Of a stretch of DNA of 64,000 nt, positions 16,280-24,434 are shown one piece after another (position 1 is the first letter of the stretch; the number at the start of each line of letters is the position of its first letter). The notes below the pieces were generated by a model. It was given only the letters and a program-made list of their open reading frames with translations, did not search any database and was not told where the DNA came from. The position numbers were made by a program, and so were the translations under genes. The stretch is from Colimorpha sp045576855. Lineage in GTDB: Bacteria; Bacteroidota; Bacteroidia; Bacteroidales; P3. The stretch spans positions 113,748-177,747 of the forward strand of contig JAZNHG010000054.1 in assembly GCA_045576855.1 (NCBI GenBank), read 5' to 3'.

Positions 16280-17026
16280 ATGAAGAAGGGCATCCTCCCC
16301 CTCCTCGCACTGCTGTGCCTCGCGCTGGCGGGCTGCTTCCAAAGCCGCCATTCGCTCGTCAGAGTATGCCATCCGACCGACCGCCTGCTGCTGGACGATA
16401 CCACGCACTACAAGCTGCTGAAAAGACTGCTCCCCATCCTCCTCGCCGTCCTGCTGCAAGGCTGCGCACCGATGGCCAAAGCCGTCTTTGGCATCGACGA
16501 AATCAGCGACTACCGTCCCGAGCGGGTGGAAACATTCCATGCGGAAGCCCTGCGGTTGATGCCCTGCGAGATGCTCGTCAGCGACTCGGCACAGTACGCC
16601 CAGATGGTGCGCCTCAGCGTGGCCGACACCGACATGATGCAGCACCGCGCCCAGCCCGTGCAGGTGCTCTGCTTCGACGGCGACTCGCTCTGCTTCTACC
16701 ACATCAGCTGCTACGCCCAGGCGGGGCCTGTCAGCATCGACTGGAACCACTACGGCAGCTTCGACCGCTTCCCGCCGGCGCCCACCGTGGTGCCCGACCC
16801 CTCCGGCACCATGACCCTCAGCCGCTACGCCGACATCTATCCCGCTCTGGCAGCACACGACAAGCGCTACACCGTGGTGGTCTTCTGGACCAACGTATTG
16901 CGACAGGTGTCGCACAAGGCCGTCGAAGCAGTAGCCCAAAGCATCCGTGGGCATGAGGCCGACTGCCGCGTGGTACTCGTCTGCAGCGATCACTTCTTCG
17001 CACAGCACTTCCAGGCACAGAAATAA
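16280..17026 (+). CDS. Lipoprotein with two successive lipobox-like segments
   Basis: 248 residues from the ATG giving MKKGILPLLALLCLALAGC (lipobox LAGC, Cys19). A second hydrophobic stretch with lipobox, LLKRLLPILLAVLLQGC, follows at about residues 44-60. The C-terminal segment YTVVVFWTNVLRQVSHKAVEAV suggests a thioredoxin-like fold without the active-site cysteines. The doubled export signal may reflect an old fusion or a wrong start. Function unknown. Confidence 0.72.
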   Translation: MKKGILPLLALLCLALAGCFQSRHSLVRVCHPTDRLLLDDTTHYKLLKRLLPILLAVLLQGCAPMAKAVFGIDEISDYRPERVETFHAEALRLMPCEMLVSDSAQYAQMVRLSVADTDMMQHRAQPVQVLCFDGDSLCFYHISCYAQAGPVSIDWNHYGSFDRFPPAPTVVPDPSGTMTLSRYADIYPALAAHDKRYTVVVFWTNVLRQVSHKAVEAVAQSIRGHEADCRVVLVCSDHFFAQHFQAQK

Positions 17027-17033
17027 AAAACGA

Positions 17034-17065
17034 TTTGCCCACGTCGGGAAAAAGTCGTATCTTTG
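17034..17065 (+). promoter_or_regulatory. Promoter of the 17087 gene
   Basis: TTTG at 17034-17037, 20 bases, then TATCTTTG at 17058-17065. The spacer contains CCCACGTCGGGAAAAA, shared with the promoters at 20149 and 27935. Confidence 0.8.
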
Positions 17066-17086
17066 CTTTCCGTAAGAAAAAAACCG

Positions 17087-17428
17087 ATGCGCCTCAAGAG
17101 ACTGATATTGTTGATGCTCGCCCTTGTATGGATGATGCCATGCAAGGCAGAAACGCACAGCCAGCCCACTGCCAAACTGGTGGACAAGACCTGTACGGAG
17201 CGTCCGCAATGGAGCGACATGGGCATGTACGACCTGCTGGCGGCACCCGGCGCGGCGTCGCTGACGCCCCCCAACACGGTTCGCTTAGTATCGAACGGGA
17301 CCTCGGCAACGGTACCCGTCGGAGGTGTCCACCACAGGATGTATGCCTTGGACACAGTCAGACCATTGCGGTATCATGCTTATATCCACAGAGGCTACAT
17401 CTATCTGTTGCGCTGTCTCAGGCTCTGA
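17087..17428 (+). CDS. Small exported protein, function unknown
   Basis: 113 residues from the ATG giving MRLKRLILLMLALVWMMPCKA, a signal peptide with Cys19 too weakly placed to call a lipobox. The rest (Tyr/Arg-rich, no recognised motif) is unremarkable. Supported by a good promoter and a terminator-like hairpin immediately downstream, so it is probably a monocistronic gene. Confidence 0.6.
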   Translation: MRLKRLILLMLALVWMMPCKAETHSQPTAKLVDKTCTERPQWSDMGMYDLLAAPGAASLTPPNTVRLVSNGTSATVPVGGVHHRMYALDTVRPLRYHAYIHRGYIYLLRCLRL

Positions 17429-17451
17429 TTTTTCCTTTTTTTCGATAATTT

Positions 17452-17490
17452 GGGGGACGTGAAACGCCACGTCGTCCCCTTGTTTATTTA
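17452..17490 (+). terminator. Terminator after the small exported protein gene
   Basis: Hairpin GGGGACGTG ... CCACGTCGTCCCC followed by TTGTTTATTT. Confidence 0.7.
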
Positions 17491-17566
17491 TTGTCCTCGG
17501 GCGGCCCCCCTCGCTTGGTGTGTCGACCCACTTAGACATTTAGTAATCAGAAATCAGAAATATCAA

Positions 17567-18055
17567 ATGGAATATATCAGAAAATCAATCTATACCCTGC
17601 CGGAGATACGCCGCACGCTGTTGCCCCTATGGTCGGCGTGGGTGCTGACGGCCATCGGCGCCTTGTGCGGCGTGGTTTATTTCATGGTGCCCAACCTGTC
17701 GACCGGTGGTGCGTCGGCCTTGATAGGAGGTGTACTTATTGGCGCCTGCAGCCTGCTGATGACGCTGTGCTACTACCTCTTCGGTGACTCGCGTCGCCCT
17801 TACAACCGTGAGATGCATGCCGTGCTGGAGCCCACCTATGCCTACTATTCCACCGCAATGCAGCAGGCGGTGACCGACGCCCTCCTGTCGCACGACGAAC
17901 AGGCACTCAATCGCATCAAACGGCAGGCCACTCCGGAGCTGGCACTGGTGCGTTACAGCGACAAGGAAGAGCGGGTCTACTACTCGCAACTGACACGTGT
18001 CGACGGAAAGAAATACATTCCGCTGACAGACATCATTATCAACAAAACAAAATAG
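17567..18055 (+). CDS. Small membrane protein, two transmembrane segments
   Basis: 162 residues. Start at the ATG after an ATCAGAAATCAGAAAT repeat. Two hydrophobic helices, about residues 20-45 (LWSAWVLTAIGALCGVVYFMV) and 50-72 (ALIGGVLIGACSLLMTLCYYLFG), then a soluble C-terminal domain of about 90 residues ending LTRVDGKKYIPLTDIIINKTK. No family recognised. Forms a unit with the similarly built gene 8 bases downstream. Confidence 0.75.
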   Translation: MEYIRKSIYTLPEIRRTLLPLWSAWVLTAIGALCGVVYFMVPNLSTGGASALIGGVLIGACSLLMTLCYYLFGDSRRPYNREMHAVLEPTYAYYSTAMQQAVTDALLSHDEQALNRIKRQATPELALVRYSDKEERVYYSQLTRVDGKKYIPLTDIIINKTK

Positions 18056-18063
18056 GAAACACA

Positions 18064-18594
18064 ATGGAACACATACAATCAATCGAAGAATACATCGCCG
18101 CCGAGATGGGTGGCAAAATAGCACGCAAACACAACTCCATAATAGCACCGCTACTGGTACTCTGCATCGGCATCGGCCTGCTGGTACTCATGACCCAAGG
18201 CCACCTGAGCGACGCCCTTTCGTCGGCCTGCCTCACCGTGGGCTTGATAGCCTCGGCCGTGGGCCTTATCCTCACCGCCATGAACCTCAGCGGCGCACTC
18301 TATCACTACACCTATTTGAGCACCGGCAGCCGCATGAAGGACCACAAGGTCTACCTCACCGCCGACGACTACCGCAAGGCCGTGGATGCCCTATCGGAAG
18401 GTGACACCGCCACCCTCAGCGACCTGCATCCCGTGAACAGCAGCAACTGCGCCCTTCGCATTCTTTCCAGCACAGACGGCTCCATCGCCCTGATGCAACC
18501 CATGCGCGACGAAAGCGGACATTTCTCGTCCGACGCACCTGTCAAGTGTATTGTTGGTACGGAAGTTGCACACATCAAATCGTTATGCAAATAG
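18064..18594 (+). CDS. Small membrane protein, two transmembrane segments
   Basis: 176 residues. Two helices at about residues 28-45 (IIAPLLVLCIGIGLLVLM) and 55-75, then a soluble domain. Same plan and similar ending (ALMQPMRDESGHFSSDAPVKCIVGTEV) as the preceding protein, so the two are probably partners or distant paralogues. Its last 10 bases overlap the antiporter start. Confidence 0.75.
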   Translation: MEHIQSIEEYIAAEMGGKIARKHNSIIAPLLVLCIGIGLLVLMTQGHLSDALSSACLTVGLIASAVGLILTAMNLSGALYHYTYLSTGSRMKDHKVYLTADDYRKAVDALSEGDTATLSDLHPVNSSNCALRILSSTDGSIALMQPMRDESGHFSSDAPVKCIVGTEVAHIKSLCK

Positions 18595-20132
18595 AACTCA
18601 TCCTACTGGTACTCTCAACCCTTTTCTTTGCCAGCATACTGGCAGGCAAGGCGGGCAGCCGTTTTGGCGTGCCCGCCCTGCTTCTTTTCCTCGGCGTGGG
18701 CATGCTCTTCGGCAGCGACGGCCTCGGCATCCACTTCGACAACATCAAGGTGGCGCAGATGGTGGGCACCGTGGCCCTCAGCGCCATCCTATTCTCCGGC
18801 GGCCTCGACACCAAGATCTCCGACATCAAGCCCGTGCTCGGCCCCGGCGTGATGCTGGCCACCGTGGGCGTGCTGCTCACCGCCGTGGTCACAGGTGTCG
18901 TACTCTACTTCTTGGTCGACCACCGGCTGGGCGTGAGCCTCATGGGCTGCCTGCTGCTGGCCGCCACCATGAGCAGCACCGACTCGGCCTCGGTATTCTC
19001 AATACTACGTGGCAAAGGTCTCAACCTCAAGCACAACCTGCGCCCCACGCTGGAGCTGGAGAGCGGCGCCAACGACCCGATGGCCTACGTGCTGGTGCTC
19101 ACCTTCATCAGCCTCGTGCAGCAGGGCGGCAGTCCGCAGTGGGGCAGCGCCATAGCGATGCTCGTCGTGCAGCTGGCTGTCGGCGCCGTGGCCGGATGGG
19201 CGTTCGGACGCGCCATCGTGTGGATTGTCAACAAGATTAATATAGACAACGTAGCACTCTATCCTATCCTCATCCTGGCCGGTTCTTTCTTCGTCTTCGC
19301 CGCCACTTACTACATCAAGGGCAACAGCTATCTGGCCGTCTACATCGCCGGACTGGTGGTGGGCAACAGCAAGTTTGTCCATCGCCGCTCGACGCGCAAC
19401 TTCTTCGACGGCATCACCTGGCTGGCGCAGCTGTCCATGTTCCTCACCCTCGGACTGCTCGTCAACCCGTCGGAGCTGAAGGAGGTGCTGGTGCCGGGGC
19501 TCGTCATCAGCTTTGTCATGATCTTTGTCAGCCGCCCCCTGAGCGTCTTCGTCTCGTTGGCCCCCTTCCGCCGCTACACCCTCAAAGACCGCCTCTTCGT
19601 CTCTTGGGTGGGGCTGCGCGGCGCCGTGCCCATCATCTTCGCCATCACCTGCCGCGCCGCCGGCCTGCCCCACGGCGACGCCATGTTCAACATCGTCTTC
19701 CTTTGCACATTGGTGAGCCTCGTGGTGCAGGGCACCTCGCTGCCGCTGATGGCACGCTGGCTGGGTGTGAGCGAGCCTCCGGAGAAGAGCACACGCACTA
19801 CCTCGGCCGACTTCGACATTGACTTCCCCGAGGAGATCAAGTCCTCGGCCTCCGAGATTGAAATCACCGAAAGCATGCTTGCCGACGGCAGCCACCTGAT
19901 GGACCTCCGCCTGCCGGAGAAGACCCTCGCCATCATGGTGAAGCGCGGCGAGAGCTACTTCGTGCCCACCGGCCGCACCATGCTCCATCCGGGCGACCGA
20001 CTGATGCTCCTTAGTGATAACCAGCAGGGCCTCGACGACACCCTGCAGCGCCTCGGCATCGCCGACGACGCCACGCCCGACACCACGCCCAAACGCAAGT
20101 GGTACAACGTCTTCTTCGACGACATCGACTGA
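18585..20132 (+). CDS. Potassium/proton antiporter (NhaP2/CvrA-like, CPA1)
   Basis: 515 residues from the ATG giving MQIELILLVLSTLFFASILAGKAG. About 12 membrane helices to residue 395, with family segments GVPALLLFLGVGMLFGSDG, ATMSSTDSASVFSILRGKGL, ELESGANDPMAYVL and VSWVGLRGAVPIIFA. The cytoplasmic TrkA-C (RCK-C) domain at about residues 420-495 (EIEITESMLADGSHLMDLRLPEKTLAIMVKRG ... LHPGDRLMLLSD) indicates ligand control of ion exchange. Expels K+ or Na+ in exchange for H+. Confidence 0.93.
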   Translation: MQIELILLVLSTLFFASILAGKAGSRFGVPALLLFLGVGMLFGSDGLGIHFDNIKVAQMVGTVALSAILFSGGLDTKISDIKPVLGPGVMLATVGVLLTAVVTGVVLYFLVDHRLGVSLMGCLLLAATMSSTDSASVFSILRGKGLNLKHNLRPTLELESGANDPMAYVLVLTFISLVQQGGSPQWGSAIAMLVVQLAVGAVAGWAFGRAIVWIVNKINIDNVALYPILILAGSFFVFAATYYIKGNSYLAVYIAGLVVGNSKFVHRRSTRNFFDGITWLAQLSMFLTLGLLVNPSELKEVLVPGLVISFVMIFVSRPLSVFVSLAPFRRYTLKDRLFVSWVGLRGAVPIIFAITCRAAGLPHGDAMFNIVFLCTLVSLVVQGTSLPLMARWLGVSEPPEKSTRTTSADFDIDFPEEIKSSASEIEITESMLADGSHLMDLRLPEKTLAIMVKRGESYFVPTGRTMLHPGDRLMLLSDNQQGLDDTLQRLGIADDATPDTTPKRKWYNVFFDDID

Positions 20133-20148
20133 CCCGGAGCAACAATCT

Positions 20149-20180
20149 TTTGGCCACGTCGGGAAAAAGTCGTACTTTTG
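20149..20180 (+). promoter_or_regulatory. Promoter of the 20204 gene
   Basis: TTTG at 20149-20152, 20 bases (GCCACGTCGGGAAAAAGTCG), TACTTTTG at 20173-20180. The spacer is nearly identical to that at 17038-17057. Confidence 0.82.
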
Positions 20181-20203
20181 CAGTCGGAAATACGAATAAC
20201 AGA

Positions 20204-20740
20204 ATGGCCTACCAGCAGCATCCCGACACTCAGTCTACCGCGAAGCGTATAACCTTGGCGGTCAACGGTCCCCAAAAATGTCCAATCTGGGAGAAGATTC
20301 TTGACTCTCTTCCCCCATTTCTCATGCTGTTTGTTGTCATTATGATGATATTTGTTATTGTTACAACGGCAAAACAAAATGACGCAGACATGATTATATG
20401 GACTTTTTACACGGCAGTCTTCCTATTTTGTACATACATGTTCTTCTTCGTATTAGACAATCACATACGTCTATTCCACGCCCAGGAGACCATATCAATA
20501 CAAGACGACGCACTTGTCATCGACTGCACGGGGAGCTTTTTGCGGCGACACAAAAGCATCCCCCTCACAGCCATACGCCGGATTGAACACTACGACGGCA
20601 GCAGAGGCAGCCGTCTCACCGTGCCCGACACCCTGCGCGTACGCTACGGCCGCCACGGCCGCTACCGTTTTGCCATCAATATGTCGCATGCTGACAGCAG
20701 CCGATTGCTGACCAAAATTAAGAAACATCTTCACAATTAG
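20204..20740 (+). CDS. Membrane protein with bacterial PH-like C-terminal domain
   Basis: 178 residues. Two membrane helices, about residues 38-55 (PFLMLFVVIMMIFVIVTTA) and 66-85 (WTFYTAVFLFCTYMFFFVL), then a soluble part ETISIQDDALVIDCTGSFLRRHKSIPLTAIRRIEHYDGSRGS ... LTKIKKHL that has the strand order of bPH_2-type domains. More AT-rich than its neighbours. Role unknown. Confidence 0.7.
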   Translation: MAYQQHPDTQSTAKRITLAVNGPQKCPIWEKILDSLPPFLMLFVVIMMIFVIVTTAKQNDADMIIWTFYTAVFLFCTYMFFFVLDNHIRLFHAQETISIQDDALVIDCTGSFLRRHKSIPLTAIRRIEHYDGSRGSRLTVPDTLRVRYGRHGRYRFAINMSHADSSRLLTKIKKHLHN

Positions 20741-20746
20741 AGTAAT

Positions 20747-21451
20747 ATGGCCCCCCAACTGCACCCCGACACGCTCCCCTTCCTGCGGGAGCTGATGATG
20801 AACAACAACCGCGACTGGTTCAACGCACATAAACCCCACTGGCTGGAAATCAAGGCCGCCTTCGACGACTTCACGCAGGGCCTCATCGACGAGATGTCCA
20901 AATACGACGACACCCTCGTCGGCCTCACAGCCAAGAACAGCGTCTACCGCATCTACCGCGACACACGCTTCTCAGCCGACAAGACGCCCTACAAGACCCA
21001 CGTCTCGTGCTTCCTCTCCTCGTGGGGACCGAAGAACAGTGGTGTGCCCGGCTACTACTTCCAGCTTGGCGCCGAGGAAGCCTACGGCCTCACCGGCACC
21101 TGCAACCTCGGCGGCGGCATCTTCATGCCTACACCCGAGGCCCTCAACGCCATCCGCCAGGAGATATTCTACTGCCCCGACGAGTTTATGGCCATCATGA
21201 ACGAGCCGAGCTACAAGAAATACTTCGGCAGCGAGTTCTTCACCATCAAGAAACTGCAGCGCGTGCCCAAGGGCTACCCAAACGACTGGGAGCATGCCGA
21301 CCTGCTGAAGTACAAGGACTACTGCACCAGCCACACCATGCCGGACCGGATGCTCACCAGCCCAAAGCTCTTCGACGAGGTGCTGAAGGTGTGGCGCGCC
21401 AGTGTGCCGCTGAACCGCTTCATCCAACGCGCGATGGAGGAGGTGAGGTAG
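20747..21451 (+). CDS. DUF2461 / TIGR02453 family protein
   Basis: 234 residues. Family features: LPFLRELMMNNNRDWFNAHKPHWLEIKAAF near the start, YRIYRDTRFSADKTPYKTHVSCFLSSWG in the middle, GYYFQLGAEEAYGLTGTCNLGGGIFMP, and ADLLKYKDYCTSH near the end. Widespread conserved protein without an established biochemical role. Starts 6 bases after the preceding gene. Confidence 0.93.
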   Translation: MAPQLHPDTLPFLRELMMNNNRDWFNAHKPHWLEIKAAFDDFTQGLIDEMSKYDDTLVGLTAKNSVYRIYRDTRFSADKTPYKTHVSCFLSSWGPKNSGVPGYYFQLGAEEAYGLTGTCNLGGGIFMPTPEALNAIRQEIFYCPDEFMAIMNEPSYKKYFGSEFFTIKKLQRVPKGYPNDWEHADLLKYKDYCTSHTMPDRMLTSPKLFDEVLKVWRASVPLNRFIQRAMEEVR

Positions 21452-21464
21452 CGGATAGTAAAGT

Positions 21465-21637
21465 AGATAGTAGTAAAGTAGATAGTAGTAAAGTAGTTAA
21501 GGCAATACCGCAGACTGGCACATATGCCTTAACTACTAGCGAGCGCAGCGAGCGATAACTACTTAACTACTTAACTACTAAAAAGGAAAAACATATGCCT
21601 TAACTACTAGCGAGCGCAGCGAGCGATAACTACTTAC
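21465..21637. repeat. Heptamer-rich repeat block with two direct copies of a 46-bp unit
   Basis: Tandem AGTAAAGTAGATAGT units, then two direct copies (21530-21575, 21591-21636) of a unit running from ACATATGCC through CGAGCGCAGCGAGCG to TAACTACTTA. The reverse complement recurs at 24300-24415. The stop codon of the alkD-type gene lies at its edge. Confidence 0.85.
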
Positions 21638-22354
21638 CTACTTACCCACTAAAGAAGAAATATCCGTCAGTGAGTCAGTGCTTTGTTGGCGCATTGCGCG
21701 CAATATATCCTTATGTGCCTGCGGGACGCGGAAGCTCTCGCAGGCTTTTTGTATCGTCTTGCGCCGTACCCAGTCGGGCAGGGTGCCGACCACGGGCAGT
21801 GTCGCCTCCCACTGTTTGGCCAGCGCCGTGGCGAAGTACCATGCCTGCATCATGCGTATGTAGTACTCCTTGCGGTCGATGCCGGACACCCATTGCAGGT
21901 GCTCCTTGCTGAACGCTTCATCTTCAAGATAATAGCGCATCAGCATCCCGATGCCGAAGCGGCAGGTGTAGTCGTGAGGCGAGGCCATCCAGCGGCGGAT
22001 GTGCGGCAACAGCGCGTCGCGGTGGTGGGCGAAAACCTGCGGCGACAGCGTGTCGCAGACCGACCAATTGTCGACATACGGCAGCAGCCGCTCCACCTCC
22101 TTCAGCGCTGTTTCATAGTCTTTTATCCGAGCCAGTAGGGCGGCATGCAGGGCGTATTCCTCCAGATAGCGGTGCGGCAGCACGCGCAGGAAATCCGCCG
22201 CCGCGGCGGTATCGTGCAGTTGGCGCGCCAATTGGCGCACGAGCGGTGCCCGCACACCGATGACGAGCGACGGGTCCAGGTTCGGTATCAGCTGGGCGGT
22301 GAAGGCTGCATACTGCTCGTCGCGCAGGGCGAAAAGATGTTCCTCTATGGTCAT
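21638..22354 (-). CDS. DNA alkylation repair protein (AlkD-like HEAT-repeat glycosylase)
   Basis: 238 residues. Helical HEAT-like repeats with the family pattern GVRAPLVRQLARQL, YLEEYALHAALLARI, VDNWSVCDTLSPQVF, RFGIGMLMRYYLEDE and EYYIRMMQAWYFATALAKQWE. AlkD enzymes remove N3/N7-alkylated purines. Start chosen at the ATG overlapping the stop of the upstream gene (ATGA). The C-terminal codons and the stop are contributed by the flanking repeat block. Confidence 0.9.
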   Translation of the reverse strand: MTIEEHLFALRDEQYAAFTAQLIPNLDPSLVIGVRAPLVRQLARQLHDTAAAADFLRVLPHRYLEEYALHAALLARIKDYETALKEVERLLPYVDNWSVCDTLSPQVFAHHRDALLPHIRRWMASPHDYTCRFGIGMLMRYYLEDEAFSKEHLQWVSGIDRKEYYIRMMQAWYFATALAKQWEATLPVVGTLPDWVRRKTIQKACESFRVPQAHKDILRAMRQQSTDSLTDISSLVGK

Positions 22355-22842
22355 AAGAGCTTCAATATGTTGGTTCTGCACGCCCGCACTCCGGCCCCCA
22401 GCTCCGACGGTTCCATCAGCAGCAGGCTTTGGTGCAGCTCTTCACGCAGTTCGTCGTAGTGGCGACACAGGGCATAGGCCAGTTTGATGCACAGGGAGCG
22501 CACGCCGTAGGGTTCGTCCGGAGCCGCCATGCGCTGCAGGCAGAAGTCGAGCAGGTCGGTACGTACCGCCGCCGCCGGCCATTCCAGTCGCTGGAGCAGC
22601 ACCAGCGCCAACCGCCGCAGGGGGGTGCTCTCTGTGGACAGGGCCAGCTCCACCAGCGCATCGCGCCGGAGGTCGATGGCTGCGTTGTCGGCCGCCGGCA
22701 GGTGTGTCAGCACCCAGGCCGACAGGCGGGCCTGGCGCTCCTCGCCGTGCAACATGTCGGCAAACAGGCTGTCGAGCACTGCCGAATCCCGGTGGGCCCG
22801 TTGTGCCAGCGCTTTCACTTCGTCGATGTGCATCGTTTCCAT
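22351..22842 (-). CDS. HEAT-like helical protein coupled to the alkD-type gene
   Basis: 163 residues from ATG 22842 (a second ATG nine bases on is equally possible because the -7 element lies immediately upstream). Helical, leucine-rich throughout (RLSAWVLTHLPAADNAAIDLRRDALVELALS ... LRRLALVLLQRLEW), compatible with a small HEAT-repeat protein. Overlaps the repair gene by 4 bases, so the two are translated together; a role with DNA repair is inferred from that only. Confidence 0.75.
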   Translation of the reverse strand: METMHIDEVKALAQRAHRDSAVLDSLFADMLHGEERQARLSAWVLTHLPAADNAAIDLRRDALVELALSTESTPLRRLALVLLQRLEWPAAAVRTDLLDFCLQRMAAPDEPYGVRSLCIKLAYALCRHYDELREELHQSLLLMEPSELGAGVRACRTNILKLL

Positions 22843-22846
22843 GCTG

Positions 22847-22854
22847 CAAAAATA
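22847..22854 (-). promoter_or_regulatory. Promoter -7 element of the HEAT protein/alkD operon
   Basis: Minus-strand TATTTTTG followed by CA and the first ATG four bases on. The transcript must be leaderless or start at the second ATG. Confidence 0.65.
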
Positions 22855-23203
22855 CGCATAGTTTTCCAATCTCGGCACCAAATGTGGCAAAAATAGCCGT
22901 ATTTCTGTACAATTAGCAGAAAAACAGTTGATTACAAAAATGCAACAATTTTTTGAAAAAAACGGGAAAAAGAGCCAAAAATCACCCAGTATAAGAGGTT
23001 GCAAATCAGGGTCAAAGAACCACCTACTCTTACTCAAGTCTTACTCTTCTCCTACTCTACTCCTACCCATCGCTCACTCTGGTAGGAGATGAGTAGGAGT
23101 AGGTATGTCGAATGATAGCGGAATGATACATGAAGGTACTTTTTCTTGTGGATGTGGTTTTTTATTCGTACCTTTGCAGTCGAATTCAAAAAAGGAAACA
23201 GCT
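22855..23203. other. Intergenic region with CTACTCT-type heptamer array
   Basis: No gene supported. 23021-23103 is a heptamer-like array (CTACTCT/TACTCAAG, then a complementary GTAGGAG part that can fold back). A 23-base segment at 23025-23047 recurs as an exact reverse complement at 33745-33767. A promoter follows. Confidence 0.7.
23169..23176 (+). promoter_or_regulatory. Promoter -7 element of the 23204 gene
   Basis: TACCTTTG followed by CA, 27 bases before the ATG, with TTCTTG about 20 bases upstream as a weak -33 element. Confidence 0.75.
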
Positions 23204-23605
23204 ATGGAAAACACCACCATCATCGACGGGCGTCGTGTGGCGTCGGACCGCATCGCCGAATTGGGCGAGGGTGAAATCTTTGTCTTTGGAAGTAATATGC
23301 AAGGGGCCCACGGTGGAGGCGCCGCTTGGTATGCCTACAAGCATTTCGGTGCCGAATGGGGTGTGGGCGAGGGCCTTACGGGCCGCACCTATGCGCTGCC
23401 CACGATGGAGGGCATGGCCTCGATGGCGGCCGCCGTGGACCGCTTCACCCAGTGTGCGCGCGAACACCCCGAGCTGACCTTTCTGGTCACGGCAGTCGGC
23501 TGTGGTATAGCGGGATATATACCACAACAGGTGGCGCCGCTCTTCCGCGATGCCACCCGTTTGGAGAATGTGTATCTGCCCCAGGTGTTCTGGGAACTGC
23601 TCTAG
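23204..23605 (+). CDS. Macro-like conserved protein (A1S_2505-type)
   Basis: 133 residues from the ATG giving MENTTIIDGRRVASDRIAEL. The block GEIFVFGSNMQGAHGGGAAWYAYKHFGAEWGVGEGLTGRTYALPT followed by HPELTFLVTAVGCGIAGY is typical of a small family often annotated as phage-related A1S_2505-type. The Gly-rich loop resembles ADP-ribose-binding macro domains. Convergent with the nitroreductase, overlapping it by 4 bases. Confidence 0.8.
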   Translation: MENTTIIDGRRVASDRIAELGEGEIFVFGSNMQGAHGGGAAWYAYKHFGAEWGVGEGLTGRTYALPTMEGMASMAAAVDRFTQCAREHPELTFLVTAVGCGIAGYIPQQVAPLFRDATRLENVYLPQVFWELL

Positions 23606-24276
23606 TTGGCCCAGCTGAAATTGTCGCTGCCGGCGCCAAGTTCGAAGTGGCACTTGACGATGCCGAGGTCCACTTTCAGGTAGCTGGTTACCAGCGAGAA
23701 GCGGGTGCGTGCTGCCACACGGCCGTCGGGCAGCAGTTCGAACTCGAACTTCTGCATGTTCATGGCCGTGGGTGCCAGCATGGCAGCTTCCATGCCGTGG
23801 AGGAACCATTCGGGCACCGTGCCGTGCGCCTTGTAGTAGTTGGCCATAGGCTTTTGTGGGTGCTGCACCCCTTGGGTCTGTCCGTAGCCGAGGGCCACGA
23901 CGCCGTGCATCACCTCGCCGGCGGCGATGGTGTAGTGGTCGGGTTGTTTGGCGAAGGTGAGGCCCACCCAGCAGCTGTTGAGACCCAGGGTCTGGGCCAG
24001 CAGTACGATGCGTTCGCCGCGGTAGCCCAGCAGCTCGTCTTCGCCTTTGCGGCCAACGAGCACAAGGTAGCTGCTCACGCCGCTGAACTTGCCGTATTTG
24101 GCCAGTCCGTGGCTGAAGGCATCGGGTTCGTCGGTGACCAGCTGCAGATGCAGCCGTCCGTCGGCATTGGCCTCGGCTACGGCGGCTTGCAGTTGCGCCA
24201 CCTTCTCGGCCTCGATGGGTTTGTTCTGATACTGCCGCACACTGTGCCGTACGGCAATGGCTTCTTGTAGTGTCAT
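23602..24276 (-). CDS. Nitroreductase-family flavoprotein
   Basis: 224 residues. FMN-binding start AIAVRHSVRQYQNKPIEAEKVAQLQAAV, central ERIVLLAQTLGLNSCWVGLTF, and MLAPTAMNMQKFEFEL, the family pattern for FMN-dependent NAD(P)H oxidoreductases of the nitroreductase group. The physiological substrate is unknown. Its upstream region is the inverted repeat copy at 24300-24415. Confidence 0.9.
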   Translation of the reverse strand: MTLQEAIAVRHSVRQYQNKPIEAEKVAQLQAAVAEANADGRLHLQLVTDEPDAFSHGLAKYGKFSGVSSYLVLVGRKGEDELLGYRGERIVLLAQTLGLNSCWVGLTFAKQPDHYTIAAGEVMHGVVALGYGQTQGVQHPQKPMANYYKAHGTVPEWFLHGMEAAMLAPTAMNMQKFEFELLPDGRVAARTRFSLVTSYLKVDLGIVKCHFELGAGSDNFSWAN

Positions 24277-24299
24277 ATTTTTTTGTTAGATTTAATATT

Positions 24300-24415
24300 T
24301 AGTAGTTAAGTAGTAAAGTAGTTATCGCTCGCTGCGCTCGCTAGTAGTTAAGGCATATGTGCCAGTCTGCGCTATTGCCTTAACTACTTAACTACTGTCT
24401 ACTTAACTACTGATT
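24300..24415. repeat. Inverted copy of the 21.5-kb repeat block
   Basis: The reverse complement of 24318-24382 matches 21497-21560 with one or two differences, including the CGAGCGCAGCGAGCG core and the GCAGACTGGCACATATGCC segment. Together the copies flank 2.7 kb with four genes. Confidence 0.85.
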
Positions 24416-24434
24416 TATTTGTCATAACTATTTG

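Noticed and set aside
21465..24415. Composite transposon bounded by the inverted repeats
   Set aside because: No transposase, no target duplications, and the repeat core recurs elsewhere.
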